In this document: positions 8,982 through 19,021 of the stretch, in pieces
Layout: each line of letters opens with the position of its first letter
Position numbering within the stretch: the first letter of the stretch is position 1
DNA from: Affinundibacterium amnicola
GTDB taxonomy: Bacteria; Pseudomonadota; Gammaproteobacteria; Burkholderiales; Burkholderiaceae_D
Reading direction: 5' to 3'
Assembly (NCBI RefSeq): GCF_014284275.1
Contig: NZ_JACOFU010000001.1
Span: 620,001-684,000, forward strand
Length of the DNA: 64,000 bases
The notes under the pieces: generated by a model
The model's input: the letters and a program-made list of their open reading frames with translations, nothing else
Told to the model about the DNA's origin: nothing
Databases searched by the model: none
Program-made: the position numbers and the translations under genes

Positions 8982-10388
8982 CTATAAAATTTTCCCCGGA
9001 TTCATGATGTTATTTGGATCGAGCGCCTGCTTGATGGTGCGCATGAGTTGCAATTCAACTGGAGACTTATAACGTCGTAATTCTTGCTTTTTGAGTGTGC
9101 CGATGCCATGTTCAGCGGAGATCGAACCCTTGTATTGGTCTGTTTTGTCGTGAACGATGCGATTGATTTCTGCTTGATGATGTAAAAAGTCATCATCTTG
9201 ATTGTCAATTGGCGGCGAAACATTGAAATGCAAATTGCCATCTCCCAGGTGGCCAAAAGTGACCATGCGACAGCCAGCAAATGATTGCTCTAGACTGCTG
9301 CTGGCATCATCAACAAAATGAGCAATCACTGAAATGGGTAGTGAAATATCGTGTTTGATATTCTTGCCTTCTTTTGCTTGTGCAGATGAAATTGATTCGC
9401 GCAATGCCCAGCAGTTTTTTGCTTGTGCAATAGAAGTCGCGATGATCGCATCGACGATGAGATCGGCTTCAATCGCCGCCGTAATTAATTGTTCTAGCTG
9501 TTGATGTGTACTATCTTCTTGATCGTAGCCAGATAGTTCTAGCAACACATAGAAATTGCTTGGTTCAGAAAAAATTCTTTGGTATTGCGGAAAGTGTCGA
9601 TGAACTAATTCCAAACTTAAACGATTGATGAGTTCGAATCCTGTCAGGTTGGCGTGACAGTGCTGTTTGGCTAACGTTAACAGACTCACCGCATGATGAA
9701 TACTATGGAGACTAATGAAGGCAGTACCGAAATTACGTGGTTTGGGAAAAAGTTTTAGTACCGCACCAGTGATGATGCCCAAAGTTCCTTCTGCACCTAT
9801 GTACAAATCACGTAGGTCATAGCCAGTGTTGTCTTTGCGTAAACCGCGTAAGCCATTCCAAATTTCACCTGTTGCGGTGACGACTTCCAATCCTAGACAT
9901 AAGTCACGTGTGTTGCCATAGCGTAGAACAGCAGTGCCGCCAGCATTGGTCGATAGATTGCCGCCGATGCTGCAACTACCTTCCGATGCAAGCGAAAGTG
10001 GGAATAGCATATCGACTTGATCAGCTGCAGTTTGTATGTTTTGCAGCAAACAGCCAGCATCCACCGTCATAGTGCTATTGGCGATATCGATCTGACGTAT
10101 GGAATTGAGGCGTTGTAGCGACATCACGACTGCGTTACCAGAGAGATCTGGAATGCTGCCGATTACCAGTCCTGTATTGCCGCCTTGAGGCACAATTGGT
10201 ACCCGATACTCTGCACACAGACGCACCAGTTGAGCGACTTGTGTAGTGTTCGCCGGTCTTAAAATCGCTAAGGCTTTGCCGCTTGCACGTTGACGCCAGT
10301 CTTGTAAATAGGGTGCTTGTTGTTCAACATCGATTAAAACAAATTCTTCACCAATTGTCGATTTGCAGAGATTCAGAAAGTTTTGCAT
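8982..10388 (-). CDS. FAD-linked 2-hydroxyacid dehydrogenase (GlcD / D-2-hydroxyglutarate dehydrogenase family)
   Basis: A flavoprotein of the vanillyl-alcohol-oxidase fold that oxidises a D-2-hydroxyacid and passes electrons to a carrier. The N-terminal FAD-binding PCMH domain shows PIVPQGGNTGLV, LASEGSCSIGGNLSTNAGG and EGTLGIITGAVL. The C-terminal substrate domain shows FGHLGDGNLHFNV and ISAEHGIGTLK and ends in the typical LDPNNIMNPGKIL. The length of 468 residues fits stand-alone D-2-hydroxyglutarate dehydrogenase or D-lactate dehydrogenase types. There is no iron-sulfur GlcF neighbour, so the glycolate oxidase complex is less likely. The substrate cannot be read from sequence. It starts 21 bp after the DUF2069 gene. 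Confidence 0.92.
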   Translation of the reverse strand: MQNFLNLCKSTIGEEFVLIDVEQQAPYLQDWRQRASGKALAILRPANTTQVAQLVRLCAEYRVPIVPQGGNTGLVIGSIPDLSGNAVVMSLQRLNSIRQIDIANSTMTVDAGCLLQNIQTAADQVDMLFPLSLASEGSCSIGGNLSTNAGGTAVLRYGNTRDLCLGLEVVTATGEIWNGLRGLRKDNTGYDLRDLYIGAEGTLGIITGAVLKLFPKPRNFGTAFISLHSIHHAVSLLTLAKQHCHANLTGFELINRLSLELVHRHFPQYQRIFSEPSNFYVLLELSGYDQEDSTHQQLEQLITAAIEADLIVDAIIATSIAQAKNCWALRESISSAQAKEGKNIKHDISLPISVIAHFVDDASSSLEQSFAGCRMVTFGHLGDGNLHFNVSPPIDNQDDDFLHHQAEINRIVHDKTDQYKGSISAEHGIGTLKKQELRRYKSPVELQLMRTIKQALDPNNIMNPGKIL

Positions 10389-10409
10389 GTGTTGATTTGC
10401 TAGTTGGAT

Positions 10410-11428
<1,019 letters not shown>

Positions 11429-11459
11429 TTATGCTTTCTGAATTGAAATCAATGTTCGC

Positions 11460-14400
11460 TTATAACATCTGCTCTCGAATGAATTTCAGTCTTTGATGGA
11501 TTCTCTCGCCAATTATTGTTGGGCTGAACTCGTTTCGCATCGTATTACTAGCTGCGGTTGAAATCTTTGTGTAGAGAGCGGGATCATCGACCAGTCGTTT
11601 CATCAGCTCAGCTGCATGGGTAATATCTGGCTCAGCCCAAGTTTGTCCTGCTTTATATACGCCGACGTCTTTTTGGATCTGCACTAGTGCATAATTGACA
11701 GGCAAGGAGTTATCTTGACGCATGAACTCGGTGTTGCCTGACCAATTCGTTGCAATCACTGGCTTCCCAAGGAACATTGCTTCAGCGGGGCCAAGTCCAT
11801 AGCCCTCTGAGCGATGTAAAGAAACTAATGAGTCGCAGACGGATTGAAGATCATATACTTCTTGTCTCGTCAGTGTTTCATTAATCCAAATGATATCGTT
11901 GCGACCAGCAAGCTTCTCCTTGAGTAAATTCATATCCTCAGCATGGTGATGAGCATTTTGAGTTTTGATTACCAACTTGACTCTGTCGTTGTCGCCAGCA
12001 AAGGCTAAGTTAAACGCATCAAGTGCAGCTTGAGGGTTTTTTCGTTCTTGATAAGAAGAAAAGTCATACATCATTAGGAATAGAAATGTATTTTCTGGTA
12101 AACCAAATTTCGCGCGATTAGCACTCTCAGAAATGGTAAATTCAATTGCGTGCGGCATCCGAATAACTGGTATCGGCGAGTGTTTTGCAATCGCTTCCTG
12201 TACGAAGCCAGTTGGCACCCAAACTTCATTAAGTTGATTAAATCCAGCACGATGCTCGGCAAGCATTTCGGGGAGTTCCCAATGCCAAAAGCCAATATTA
12301 TAACGACTAAAGAAATGGCTAGGTAACTGCATTTCCGCTTCGGGCATTTGATCAGCATTGATATGGAAAACATTGATGTCATGAGTTACATCAGTCGCCA
12401 GTTGTTTTGCGACACTCTCATCTTGTGTTCTGCTTAGATTATTTCGGTTAAAGTCAATAACAACAAAAGGAATTTTTGCGGCAGTTACTGCATTCGCAAA
12501 TTGCCGTAATGATTGACCGACACCGTGTTCTGAGCGCGCGTATCCGATGAGGTTGATGCCAAGCATTTCTTTGCTGATCGTATCTTCTGTTTCAAATAAG
12601 CTAGGGTTAAATAATACTTGTTCACCAATTTTCAATTCGCTGATTTGTATAGATAGCTCACGCGTATCATCATTTACACCTAAATTGCTGGGTTTAAAAT
12701 ACACAGACGGCGTAATAGAAAACGTAGCTGGCCATGTGGTAGGTAAATGCAGTAAATCAATTTCAAGATCTATTTGGGTTTCAGTTAATCTTATCTCTTG
12801 TTTTGGCATCCGATCAAATCCAACGCTGATGATTAACTCATTCGTGCCAGACGTGAGCCTGCATAACTCTGGATGATGTATTCCACGTAATCGTAGTTTT
12901 GTCGATTGTGTTTCTGCAAGCTTGAAACGTGCTTGTTTTCCCATCCACCACGCACTTTGGCCAGCTTCAAAATAAATGCCAGAAAATTTTTGTTTCGGAG
13001 CGTAAGTGCGGAATTTATTTTTTGTTGATGTTAAACCTGATTCAACTTGGATAGCCTGTAGCGGATCGATTTTTGCCGAGGTGTTTTGTCCGATACCAAT
13101 CCGAGCAGCCCAACGTGACGCACGAAATTGCGTGAAGCCAAGTCGGATGAAGTCAAATGGATTATTGATTTGTTGGTACTGACTGATTCTTGCGTGGCCG
13201 ATGCGCCCGCCAGTTGCTTTCTTGTGCAAGAAAACTAAGCCTCTCGCCCAAATGGACGGTTTAAAATTGATCGTAGGATTGGTTGTTTGATTGCTAGTTA
13301 CGTACTCATCGAGCGCAGATCTAATTGGGTCGACAAAGATCTCAGGGATGCCGATCTCAACAGCGCCGTTTTCTACAAACCAATGATAAAACGGGAGACG
13401 ACTTGCCCCCAGCGGATAAGGAAACGCCTTTTGCAGATGTTTGTGTTCCAACCACACCGCACGTAAGATTACTGGGAGCCTATCCGCATCGTCATGCATA
13501 AAAAAGTCGGCACTGTCAAATGGATTTTCACCTGCTTGAAATCTGATATCTTCGTCTTCGCGATAAAGATATCGAAGTGCATTTGGGATCGGCGTTCCAT
13601 CACTGAATTTTCCAAAAGTGTAGGCACATTTTCTGAACTCAATGAGTCCATTTTCTTTGACTTTGTCGGCATAGATGAGTGCAAGTAACTTGGCGTCACC
13701 TATTGTTTCAAGCGTATATCGATCCTGATGTTTTGAAAACGGTTTAGGATTGATTGGATCAAAGCCGCTGAAATGAAAGAAGCGTAAGGTGTGATCGTTG
13801 ACTCGGAAAACGTTATTTATTTTTTTCACTGAGCGATGTGCAAGATTCCAATATGCAACGTTGTATCCAGGGTCACGCAAGATTGCGAATTTTCCGAACA
13901 TGCCAGGCGCTAAATCCACCCATTTCTGATCTGTGAATAGACCTTTCGATGGATCAGAAACAGCGCCATGTTCTAGTTTTTCTTCCCACCACTTTATAAA
14001 AGCATCTGATTCGATTTGGTTGCCAATAGCAAGAAAACCTAAGTTAAAGGCACCCGCTCGCATAATGTCTAATTCGGTCGGGGAATAATGATCGTTTAGC
14101 GGTGCTGTTAAATGTGGTGTAACGACAGCTGCCGCGCCATCGTCAAGCAATTTTTCTACATCAACTAGGCGATCAAGTACAAGAATGTCCGGATCAATAT
14201 AGACAATCCGTTCGTATCCTAGTTTTCGTAGGTGCGAAAACATATAGGGCTTTATAGCGGTGTTGAGCTCCATGATTCCATAACGAAATAGGAATGCACG
14301 CATGTCAGGAAGCGGTAGAGACTCAACCAAAACAGGCTCAAATAGGTTTTGACTGAATCCCTGTGTATCATCGCAGCGATCGGCAAGTCCAACAAACCTA

Positions 14401-14507
14401 TCCCAATCTGGATGTGTCTCCAGTAATGACTTCATAAGCGTCTTAGCAAATGCGCCATAGTTCAAAGAAACGATCGTGAAAACGGCTGTTTTAGAAGGTG
14501 ATTTCAA
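11460..14507 (-). CDS. Large two-domain glycosyltransferase (GT-A-like plus GT4)
   Basis: 1015 residues carrying two glycosyltransferase modules. The N-terminal part (about 1-300) resembles GT-A/GT8-type transferases: it opens with AVFTIVSLNYGAFA and has a DxD metal motif at D105-P-D107 (VYIDPDILVLD). A middle region (about 490-650) with beta-rich character and no cysteine signature is not recognised. The C-terminal part from about residue 670 is a GT4 (GT-B) transferase, with NLIGYARSEHGVGQS and the E-x7-E nucleotide-sugar motif starting at E901 (EGYGLGPAE). No signal or TM segment is seen, so it is probably a cytoplasmic or peripheral polysaccharide/LPS enzyme. The start is TTG with no clear Shine-Dalgarno; the upstream in-frame stop is at about 14529. 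No other sugar genes are nearby. Confidence 0.88.
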   Translation of the reverse strand: MKSPSKTAVFTIVSLNYGAFAKTLMKSLLETHPDWDRFVGLADRCDDTQGFSQNLFEPVLVESLPLPDMRAFLFRYGIMELNTAIKPYMFSHLRKLGYERIVYIDPDILVLDRLVDVEKLLDDGAAAVVTPHLTAPLNDHYSPTELDIMRAGAFNLGFLAIGNQIESDAFIKWWEEKLEHGAVSDPSKGLFTDQKWVDLAPGMFGKFAILRDPGYNVAYWNLAHRSVKKINNVFRVNDHTLRFFHFSGFDPINPKPFSKHQDRYTLETIGDAKLLALIYADKVKENGLIEFRKCAYTFGKFSDGTPIPNALRYLYREDEDIRFQAGENPFDSADFFMHDDADRLPVILRAVWLEHKHLQKAFPYPLGASRLPFYHWFVENGAVEIGIPEIFVDPIRSALDEYVTSNQTTNPTINFKPSIWARGLVFLHKKATGGRIGHARISQYQQINNPFDFIRLGFTQFRASRWAARIGIGQNTSAKIDPLQAIQVESGLTSTKNKFRTYAPKQKFSGIYFEAGQSAWWMGKQARFKLAETQSTKLRLRGIHHPELCRLTSGTNELIISVGFDRMPKQEIRLTETQIDLEIDLLHLPTTWPATFSITPSVYFKPSNLGVNDDTRELSIQISELKIGEQVLFNPSLFETEDTISKEMLGINLIGYARSEHGVGQSLRQFANAVTAAKIPFVVIDFNRNNLSRTQDESVAKQLATDVTHDINVFHINADQMPEAEMQLPSHFFSRYNIGFWHWELPEMLAEHRAGFNQLNEVWVPTGFVQEAIAKHSPIPVIRMPHAIEFTISESANRAKFGLPENTFLFLMMYDFSSYQERKNPQAALDAFNLAFAGDNDRVKLVIKTQNAHHHAEDMNLLKEKLAGRNDIIWINETLTRQEVYDLQSVCDSLVSLHRSEGYGLGPAEAMFLGKPVIATNWSGNTEFMRQDNSLPVNYALVQIQKDVGVYKAGQTWAEPDITHAAELMKRLVDDPALYTKISTAASNTMRNEFSPTIIGERIHQRLKFIREQML

Positions 14508-14816
14508 AATGAGAGTATGAATATTTGTTTATAGATGAAATTGGAACTTGAGCTTTACGGTTTTCAGCTTGCGCAATTTGGCATGGACCGATTGCCTCAG
14601 AAGCGAGCGAGATGTCACAGAGGATACGACATGATACCTTATCTTAAATGTCGTAAAAAGCGAATGTATGGTTTGTGATTGAAAGCTTTGTTCTGAGAGT
14701 AATGCGAAGCTATCAGTTCACCTTTGTATTTAAGACAAATTTGCGTCAGCTAAGTAAAATGTTTGAAAGTGCTCTAACAAGATTGTTTGGCACACTAAAA
14801 AAAGGAAATTGCATCA
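14508..14816. other. Divergent intergenic region, 309 bp
   Basis: Lies between the divergent glycosyltransferase and yihY genes. It holds no convincing small gene. The one structured element is an inverted repeat TACGACAT (14625-14632) / ATGTCGTA (14648-14655) followed by AAAAG, which could be an operator or a weak hairpin. AAAGGAA a few bases before the yihY ATG is its ribosome-binding site. No clear -35/-10 pair was found for either gene. Confidence 0.5.
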
Positions 14817-16058
14817 ATGCGTGGATTAACGTGGCCTCAAATAAAGAACTTATTTCAATTTGCGAATCGTCGTTTGCGAGAAGTTCGTTTGCCGCAAGTG
14901 GCTGGAAGCCTCACATTTACAACGGTATTAGCTCTCGTTCCCATTTTAACGATCGGTCTTGCAATTCTAACGGCCTTCCCACTATTTACTGATTTTAAGG
15001 CATCACTAGAGGCTTACTTTACGCAAAGTCTGATGCCTAAGCAGATATCAACGACGGTTATGGGGTATTTAACCCAGTTTGCGACTAAAGCCACTCGGTT
15101 ATCTGCGGTCGGTGGCGTGGTATTGATGGTGACGGCGGTCGCAACAATGGCGATGATTGATAAGACTTTTAATCAAATATGGCAAGTGAAGCGTTCACGC
15201 CCCTTGGTCCAACGTATTGTGGTTTATTGGGCAATTGTTACATTGGGGCCACTTCTAATCGGTATCTCCATGAGTGCTACTTCAAATTTATTCACTGCCA
15301 CGAATGGATTGATGAAGTCTGTGCCTTTGGTCGGAACGATTTTTTACACCTCGGTTTCGGTTGCTTTTACAACCATTGCTTATACCTTGTTGTATCTGAC
15401 TGTGCCTAACCGTCCGGTTGATTGGCGTGATGCGGCATGGGGCGGGGTGGTAGCAGCAGTTGCATTCGAGATCGCAAAACGCCTGTTTGCCATCTTCATT
15501 AAACAATTCCCGACGTATACAGTGATCTACGGCGCGTTAGCTGCAGTTCCGATTTTTTTAATCTGGATTTATTTGTCTTGGTTAATTACCTTGTTTGGCG
15601 CTGTGATTGCCGCCTCTTTGCCCGTGGTGAAATTTGAGCGGTGGTGGCATGTGCCTAAAGCTGGCAGTGCTTTTGAGGATGCGATGTCCATTTTGAGAAT
15701 CATGGTGTCTGCCCGCAATTCGGATGCGGATGCGGCTATTGATGTTTTGCAGATTCGACGTCAGACCCGATTTGGCGTTGATGAAATTGAGGGATTGCTC
15801 GAGAAGATGTTGGAAGTGGGATGGGTTGCCAGGTTGGCTTCTGATGTTCCGCTACAAAAACGTTCGTGGTGGCGAAAGCATGATACGGGCGCAGAGCGTT
15901 GGATATTAATTATGAATCCTGCAGCATTTACTTTAGCGGATGTGTATCGCCTATTTATTTTTGATACCAAGGCAGACTCACCATTGGCAAATCGTGTGCA
16001 TCAAGTAATTGGCGATGGTATGTCTGAAAGCTTATTTGAATATTTTAGCTTACGTTGA
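14817..16058 (+). CDS. YihY/BrkB-family inner-membrane protein
   Basis: 413 residues. The first about 280 contain six predicted membrane segments in the YihY/UPF0761 pattern (AGSLTFTTVLALVPILTI, a long central set, and VPIFLIWIYLSWLITLFGA). The family was once called RNase BN or BrkB and its function is unsettled. The C-terminal about 130 residues are soluble and look like a winged-helix-type add-on (MSILRIMVSARNSDADAAID ... FGVDEIEGLLEKMLEVGWV). This extension is common in betaproteobacterial members. AAAGGAA precedes the ATG. In relatives I recall this gene beside wrbA/DUF2069; here the glycosyltransferase lies between. Confidence 0.9.
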   Translation: MRGLTWPQIKNLFQFANRRLREVRLPQVAGSLTFTTVLALVPILTIGLAILTAFPLFTDFKASLEAYFTQSLMPKQISTTVMGYLTQFATKATRLSAVGGVVLMVTAVATMAMIDKTFNQIWQVKRSRPLVQRIVVYWAIVTLGPLLIGISMSATSNLFTATNGLMKSVPLVGTIFYTSVSVAFTTIAYTLLYLTVPNRPVDWRDAAWGGVVAAVAFEIAKRLFAIFIKQFPTYTVIYGALAAVPIFLIWIYLSWLITLFGAVIAASLPVVKFERWWHVPKAGSAFEDAMSILRIMVSARNSDADAAIDVLQIRRQTRFGVDEIEGLLEKMLEVGWVARLASDVPLQKRSWWRKHDTGAERWILIMNPAAFTLADVYRLFIFDTKADSPLANRVHQVIGDGMSESLFEYFSLR

Positions 16059-16111
16059 TTTTATTTGGTTAATTTTAAAAAAGTAGATTTTAATTCGGAT
16101 TATTCTGCATT

Positions 16112-16201
16112 GTGAAATGTACTTTCCACATCGTGAAATCTTATAATGTGCTGCACCATAAAATAATTTCATTTTGAGGAAAGTTGTTTCGTATCATGAA
16201 A
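16112..16201 (+). promoter_or_regulatory. Two related TTTC/GAAA dyads upstream of aceA
   Basis: TTTCCACATCGTGAAA (16123-16138) and TTTCGTATCATGAAA (16187-16201) share the form TTTC-(N)-ATCRTGAAA and have centres about 63 bp apart, roughly six helical turns. A third GTGAAAT lies at 16112, in inverted orientation to the first TTTCCAC. Spacing and symmetry suggest a pair of binding sites for one regulator upstream of the aceA promoter, possibly looping. The regulator is unknown. Confidence 0.45.
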
Positions 16202-16246
16202 TGTAAATCGTATCTAGTTGATTTGTAAGTAAAAAATATTTCTCCT

Positions 16247-16264
16247 ATGTCTTATATAAGACAT
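16247..16264 (+). promoter_or_regulatory. 18-bp perfect palindrome at the aceA -35 (candidate operator)
   Basis: ATGTCTTATATAAGACAT is a perfect 18-bp palindrome whose last base is the first base of the proposed -35 box. I recall TCTTATATAAGA-type palindromes ahead of TCA-cycle genes in betaproteobacteria, probably sites for a GntR-family regulator, but I cannot confirm this here. Its position suits a repressor or a class-II activator. Confidence 0.6.
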
Positions 16265-16292
16265 TGTTGCGCTGCAAGGTTTGTCCTACTAT
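16264..16292 (+). promoter_or_regulatory. Probable aceA promoter
   Basis: TTGTTG (16264-16269), a 17-bp spacer and TACTAT (16287-16292). The start of transcription would fall near 16299, giving a leader of about 65 nt. It is directly abutted by the 18-bp palindrome. Confidence 0.55.
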
Positions 16293-16363
16293 AGATCTCA
16301 AGGACGAACACTTTTTTTAAGCATTGATTTAAAAACCGCAGCAATCACAACAGGAGAACTACC

Positions 16364-17671
16364 ATGACGCAGAAACTCACTCGCGAACAGCAAATTGCAG
16401 AAATTCAAAAGGATTGGGATACCAATCCACGTTGGACAGGGATCAAACGCAACTACACCGCAGAAGACGTGGTGCGTTTACGTGGCTCTTTGCAAGTTGA
16501 ACACACCATCGCTAAAACGGGCGCATTGAAATTGTGGGACTTGGTCAACAACGAACCATTCGTAAATGCTCTCGGCGCTTTGACTGGTAATCAAGCGATG
16601 CAACAGGTGAAAGCGGGTTTGAAAGCGATCTACCTCTCAGGCTGGCAAGTCGCAGGCGATGCAAACGTGGCTGGTGAGATGTATCCAGATCAATCCTTGT
16701 ATCCTGCAAACTCGGTACCATTGGTCGTTAAGCGCATCAATAATACTTTGACCCGCGCAGATCAAATTCAATGGTCAGAGGGCTCTGGCGATGTTGATTT
16801 TTTCGCGCCGATTGTTGCTGACGCAGAAGCTGGTTTCGGTGGTGTCTTGAACGCATTTGAATTGATGAAAGCTATGATCGAAGCGGGCGCATCCGGCGTT
16901 CATTTCGAAGATCAATTGGCGTCAGTCAAAAAATGCGGTCACATGGGTGGCAAAGTTTTAGTCCCAACTCGTGAAGCCGTAGAAAAATTGAACGCTGCAC
17001 GTTTGGCTGCCGACGTCATGGGCACGCATACCGTCTTGTTGGCACGTACAGATGCTGAAGCAGCGGATTTGATCACGTCTGATATCGACGACAACGACAA
17101 GCCATTCTTGACGGGCGAGCGCACGGTTGAAGGCTTCTACAAAACGCATCCAGGTTTGCAACAATCGATCTCTCGTGGTTTAGCTTATGCAGAATATGCC
17201 GATATGATCTGGTGCGAAACAGGTAAGCCAGATTTGGCTTTCGCAAAAGCATTTGCCGATGCGATTCACGCCAAATTTCCAGGTAAATTGTTGGCCTACA
17301 ACTGTTCACCAAGCTTCAACTGGAAAAAGAATTTGGACGACGCAACGATTGCAAAATTCCAAAAAGAATTGGGTGCTATGGGTTACAAATTCCAATTCAT
17401 CACCTTGGCAGGTTTCCATGCATTGAACTACGGCATGTTCAACTTGGCACACGGCTATGCACGTCGTCAGATGTCCGCCTTCGTCGAATTGCAAGAAGCA
17501 GAATTCGCAGCAGCAGAGAAGGGCTTTACTGCGGTGAAACACCAACGTGAAGTTGGTACTGGCTACTTTGATGCTGTGACTCAGGTAATTCAACAAGGTC
17601 AGTCTTCAACGACTGCTTTGCATGGTTCTACTGAGGATGAACAGTTTTTTGATGCTAAGAAAGTCGCTTAG
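16364..17671 (+). CDS. aceA: Isocitrate lyase
   Basis: Splits isocitrate into glyoxylate and succinate, the first step of the glyoxylate bypass needed for growth on acetate or fatty acids. At 435 residues it matches the E. coli-type enzyme. The signature KKCGHMGGK carries the catalytic C191, and the metal/substrate-binding segments [15 protein letters not shown] and [13 protein letters not shown] are intact. CAGGAG lies 8-9 nt before the ATG. It is monocistronic: an elaborate promoter region lies upstream and a strong terminator follows. Malate synthase is not in the window. Confidence 0.98.
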   Translation: MTQKLTREQQIAEIQKDWDTNPRWTGIKRNYTAEDVVRLRGSLQVEHTIAKTGALKLWDLVNNEPFVNALGALTGNQAMQQVKAGLKAIYLSGWQVAGDANVAGEMYPDQSLYPANSVPLVVKRINNTLTRADQIQWSEGSGDVDFFAPIVADAEAGFGGVLNAFELMKAMIEAGASGVHFEDQLASVKKCGHMGGKVLVPTREAVEKLNAARLAADVMGTHTVLLARTDAEAADLITSDIDDNDKPFLTGERTVEGFYKTHPGLQQSISRGLAYAEYADMIWCETGKPDLAFAKAFADAIHAKFPGKLLAYNCSPSFNWKKNLDDATIAKFQKELGAMGYKFQFITLAGFHALNYGMFNLAHGYARRQMSAFVELQEAEFAAAEKGFTAVKHQREVGTGYFDAVTQVIQQGQSSTTALHGSTEDEQFFDAKKVA

Positions 17672-17698
17672 TAAATAAGTGTGATTTGAGTTTTAAGG

Positions 17699-17732
17699 GA
17701 GGCGGCATTGTGATTGTGCCGCCTCTTTTTTT
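17699..17732 (+). terminator. Terminator after aceA
   Basis: GAGGCGGCA (17699-17707) pairs with TGCCGCCTC (17717-17725), followed by a run of T to 17732. A strong intrinsic terminator about 28 nt after the stop. Confidence 0.9.
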
Positions 17733-17775
17733 GCTACTATTGATGAGCATGTGAGCATCGAACTCTATTGCAATT

Positions 17776-18864
17776 TTATCTGACCGACGATTCCATATTA
17801 AACGTGATTTGCTGTACAAGATCACGCATAATCGTATTTTGAGGCGACTGTTTTGAATACAGTTGTGCACGTTCATTGAGTGCTTTGAGGTCCTCCTTTT
17901 GTTTGGCATTCTGTAGATGATCAATCAGATACTTGCCTTCAGTCGTACTCAGAAAAGCGATAATTTTACGTGGATCTAAATCAGGATTGTTTAAGTGTTT
18001 GAAAATTAATTCTTGATAAGTTTTTCCGGTCATGTCGATTTTCAGCATGGTGCTCGACTGCAGCCAATTACTGTAGCGAAATGAATCAATGACGCTATAT
18101 TCTCCGATTGCCAGAGGAAAATTGGGTTGGTTTTTTTCGAAGTGCAATCGTAAGGCTTTCTTTATGCTGGGATCGAGTTTTTTGATCCTAGAAGTTTGGG
18201 TAAAGCTAGATATCAAAACTTCGTTTGCATAGCTGTTGTTGCCAGTGCTTAGAATCGCCAATAATTTGTGTTGATCAGTCGTTGGCGCAAATGGCAATAA
18301 ATGTGCGATTTCTCCTAGGTAACCATTTTCACCTAATATTTTTTTGTCGTAAGCATGCTTTAAGACTTCCACTGAGTCGCTAAAATAGCCTAGTCGGGAA
18401 AAAGTCAAAAGTGCTGCTAAGCAAATGTCTTTGTCGTTTGATTTGATATGGTGGCGCAAGTCTTGCACGATCAGGTGGTTGGTATTACTTTTATTGTCGT
18501 AAGTGTATAAGATTCCCAACAGGCGTAATAAGGCGATTTTTTCTTCTTTCTTACTGTTCGATGCAAGTAAGTTGCGTATGCTTTCAACATTTTTTGCGGT
18601 GATTGGTAAGCCTTTCGCTTGGATGGCGATGATGGTTTCGACGTTGCTCGAAAATAGATTCCCTATGCCGATTAAACTATTTTTGTTGGATTGGTACTGA
18701 TTTAACAGACGCTGGCCTTCTTCCATTTGTTGTTGGCGTTTTTGTGAGGGTTGTGACGGGTGGTTTGTCTGGTATGCAAATGTGTAGCAGGAGGCTGTTA
18801 GCATTCCAATCAATATCGAACGAGTAAACTTGAAATGATTTACAGGTTTTACTTGAATGTCCAT
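17776..18864 (-). CDS. Unrecognised exported, mostly helical protein (possible lipoprotein)
   Basis: 362 residues from the ATG at 18864, chosen because AAAGAGA lies about 10 nt upstream; an in-frame GTG at 18882 is weaker. The N-terminus has a basic stretch then a hydrophobic segment (SILIGMLTASCYTFAY). TASC is a weak lipobox, otherwise signal peptidase I would cut after FAY. The rest is helical, Lys/Asn/Gln rich, with repeated LLRLLG- and LRHHI-type helices (residues about 95-180) suggestive of HEAT/ARM-like repeats. I do not recognise a family and give no function. It sits alone, convergent with aceA and divergent from trpF, at a place where I would expect truA in relatives. Confidence 0.75.
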   Translation of the reverse strand: MDIQVKPVNHFKFTRSILIGMLTASCYTFAYQTNHPSQPSQKRQQQMEEGQRLLNQYQSNKNSLIGIGNLFSSNVETIIAIQAKGLPITAKNVESIRNLLASNSKKEEKIALLRLLGILYTYDNKSNTNHLIVQDLRHHIKSNDKDICLAALLTFSRLGYFSDSVEVLKHAYDKKILGENGYLGEIAHLLPFAPTTDQHKLLAILSTGNNSYANEVLISSFTQTSRIKKLDPSIKKALRLHFEKNQPNFPLAIGEYSVIDSFRYSNWLQSSTMLKIDMTGKTYQELIFKHLNNPDLDPRKIIAFLSTTEGKYLIDHLQNAKQKEDLKALNERAQLYSKQSPQNTIMRDLVQQITFNMESSVR

Positions 18865-19021
18865 ATGAGAATCTCTTTGCACGTAGGGCCTTGATAGAAT
18901 TATGGTGATAATGATTTGTTAATTGCAATTGCCGTCCATCGTTTTCAGTGCATTCGGTTAGTATCCCAAGGATAGCCTTAGTTCTTTCGTTAAACTATTT
19001 CACTTTTGATGTATTTATTTT

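Noticed and set aside
14817..16058. RNase BN
   Set aside because: YihY was once misassigned as RNase BN; the protein is a polytopic membrane protein.
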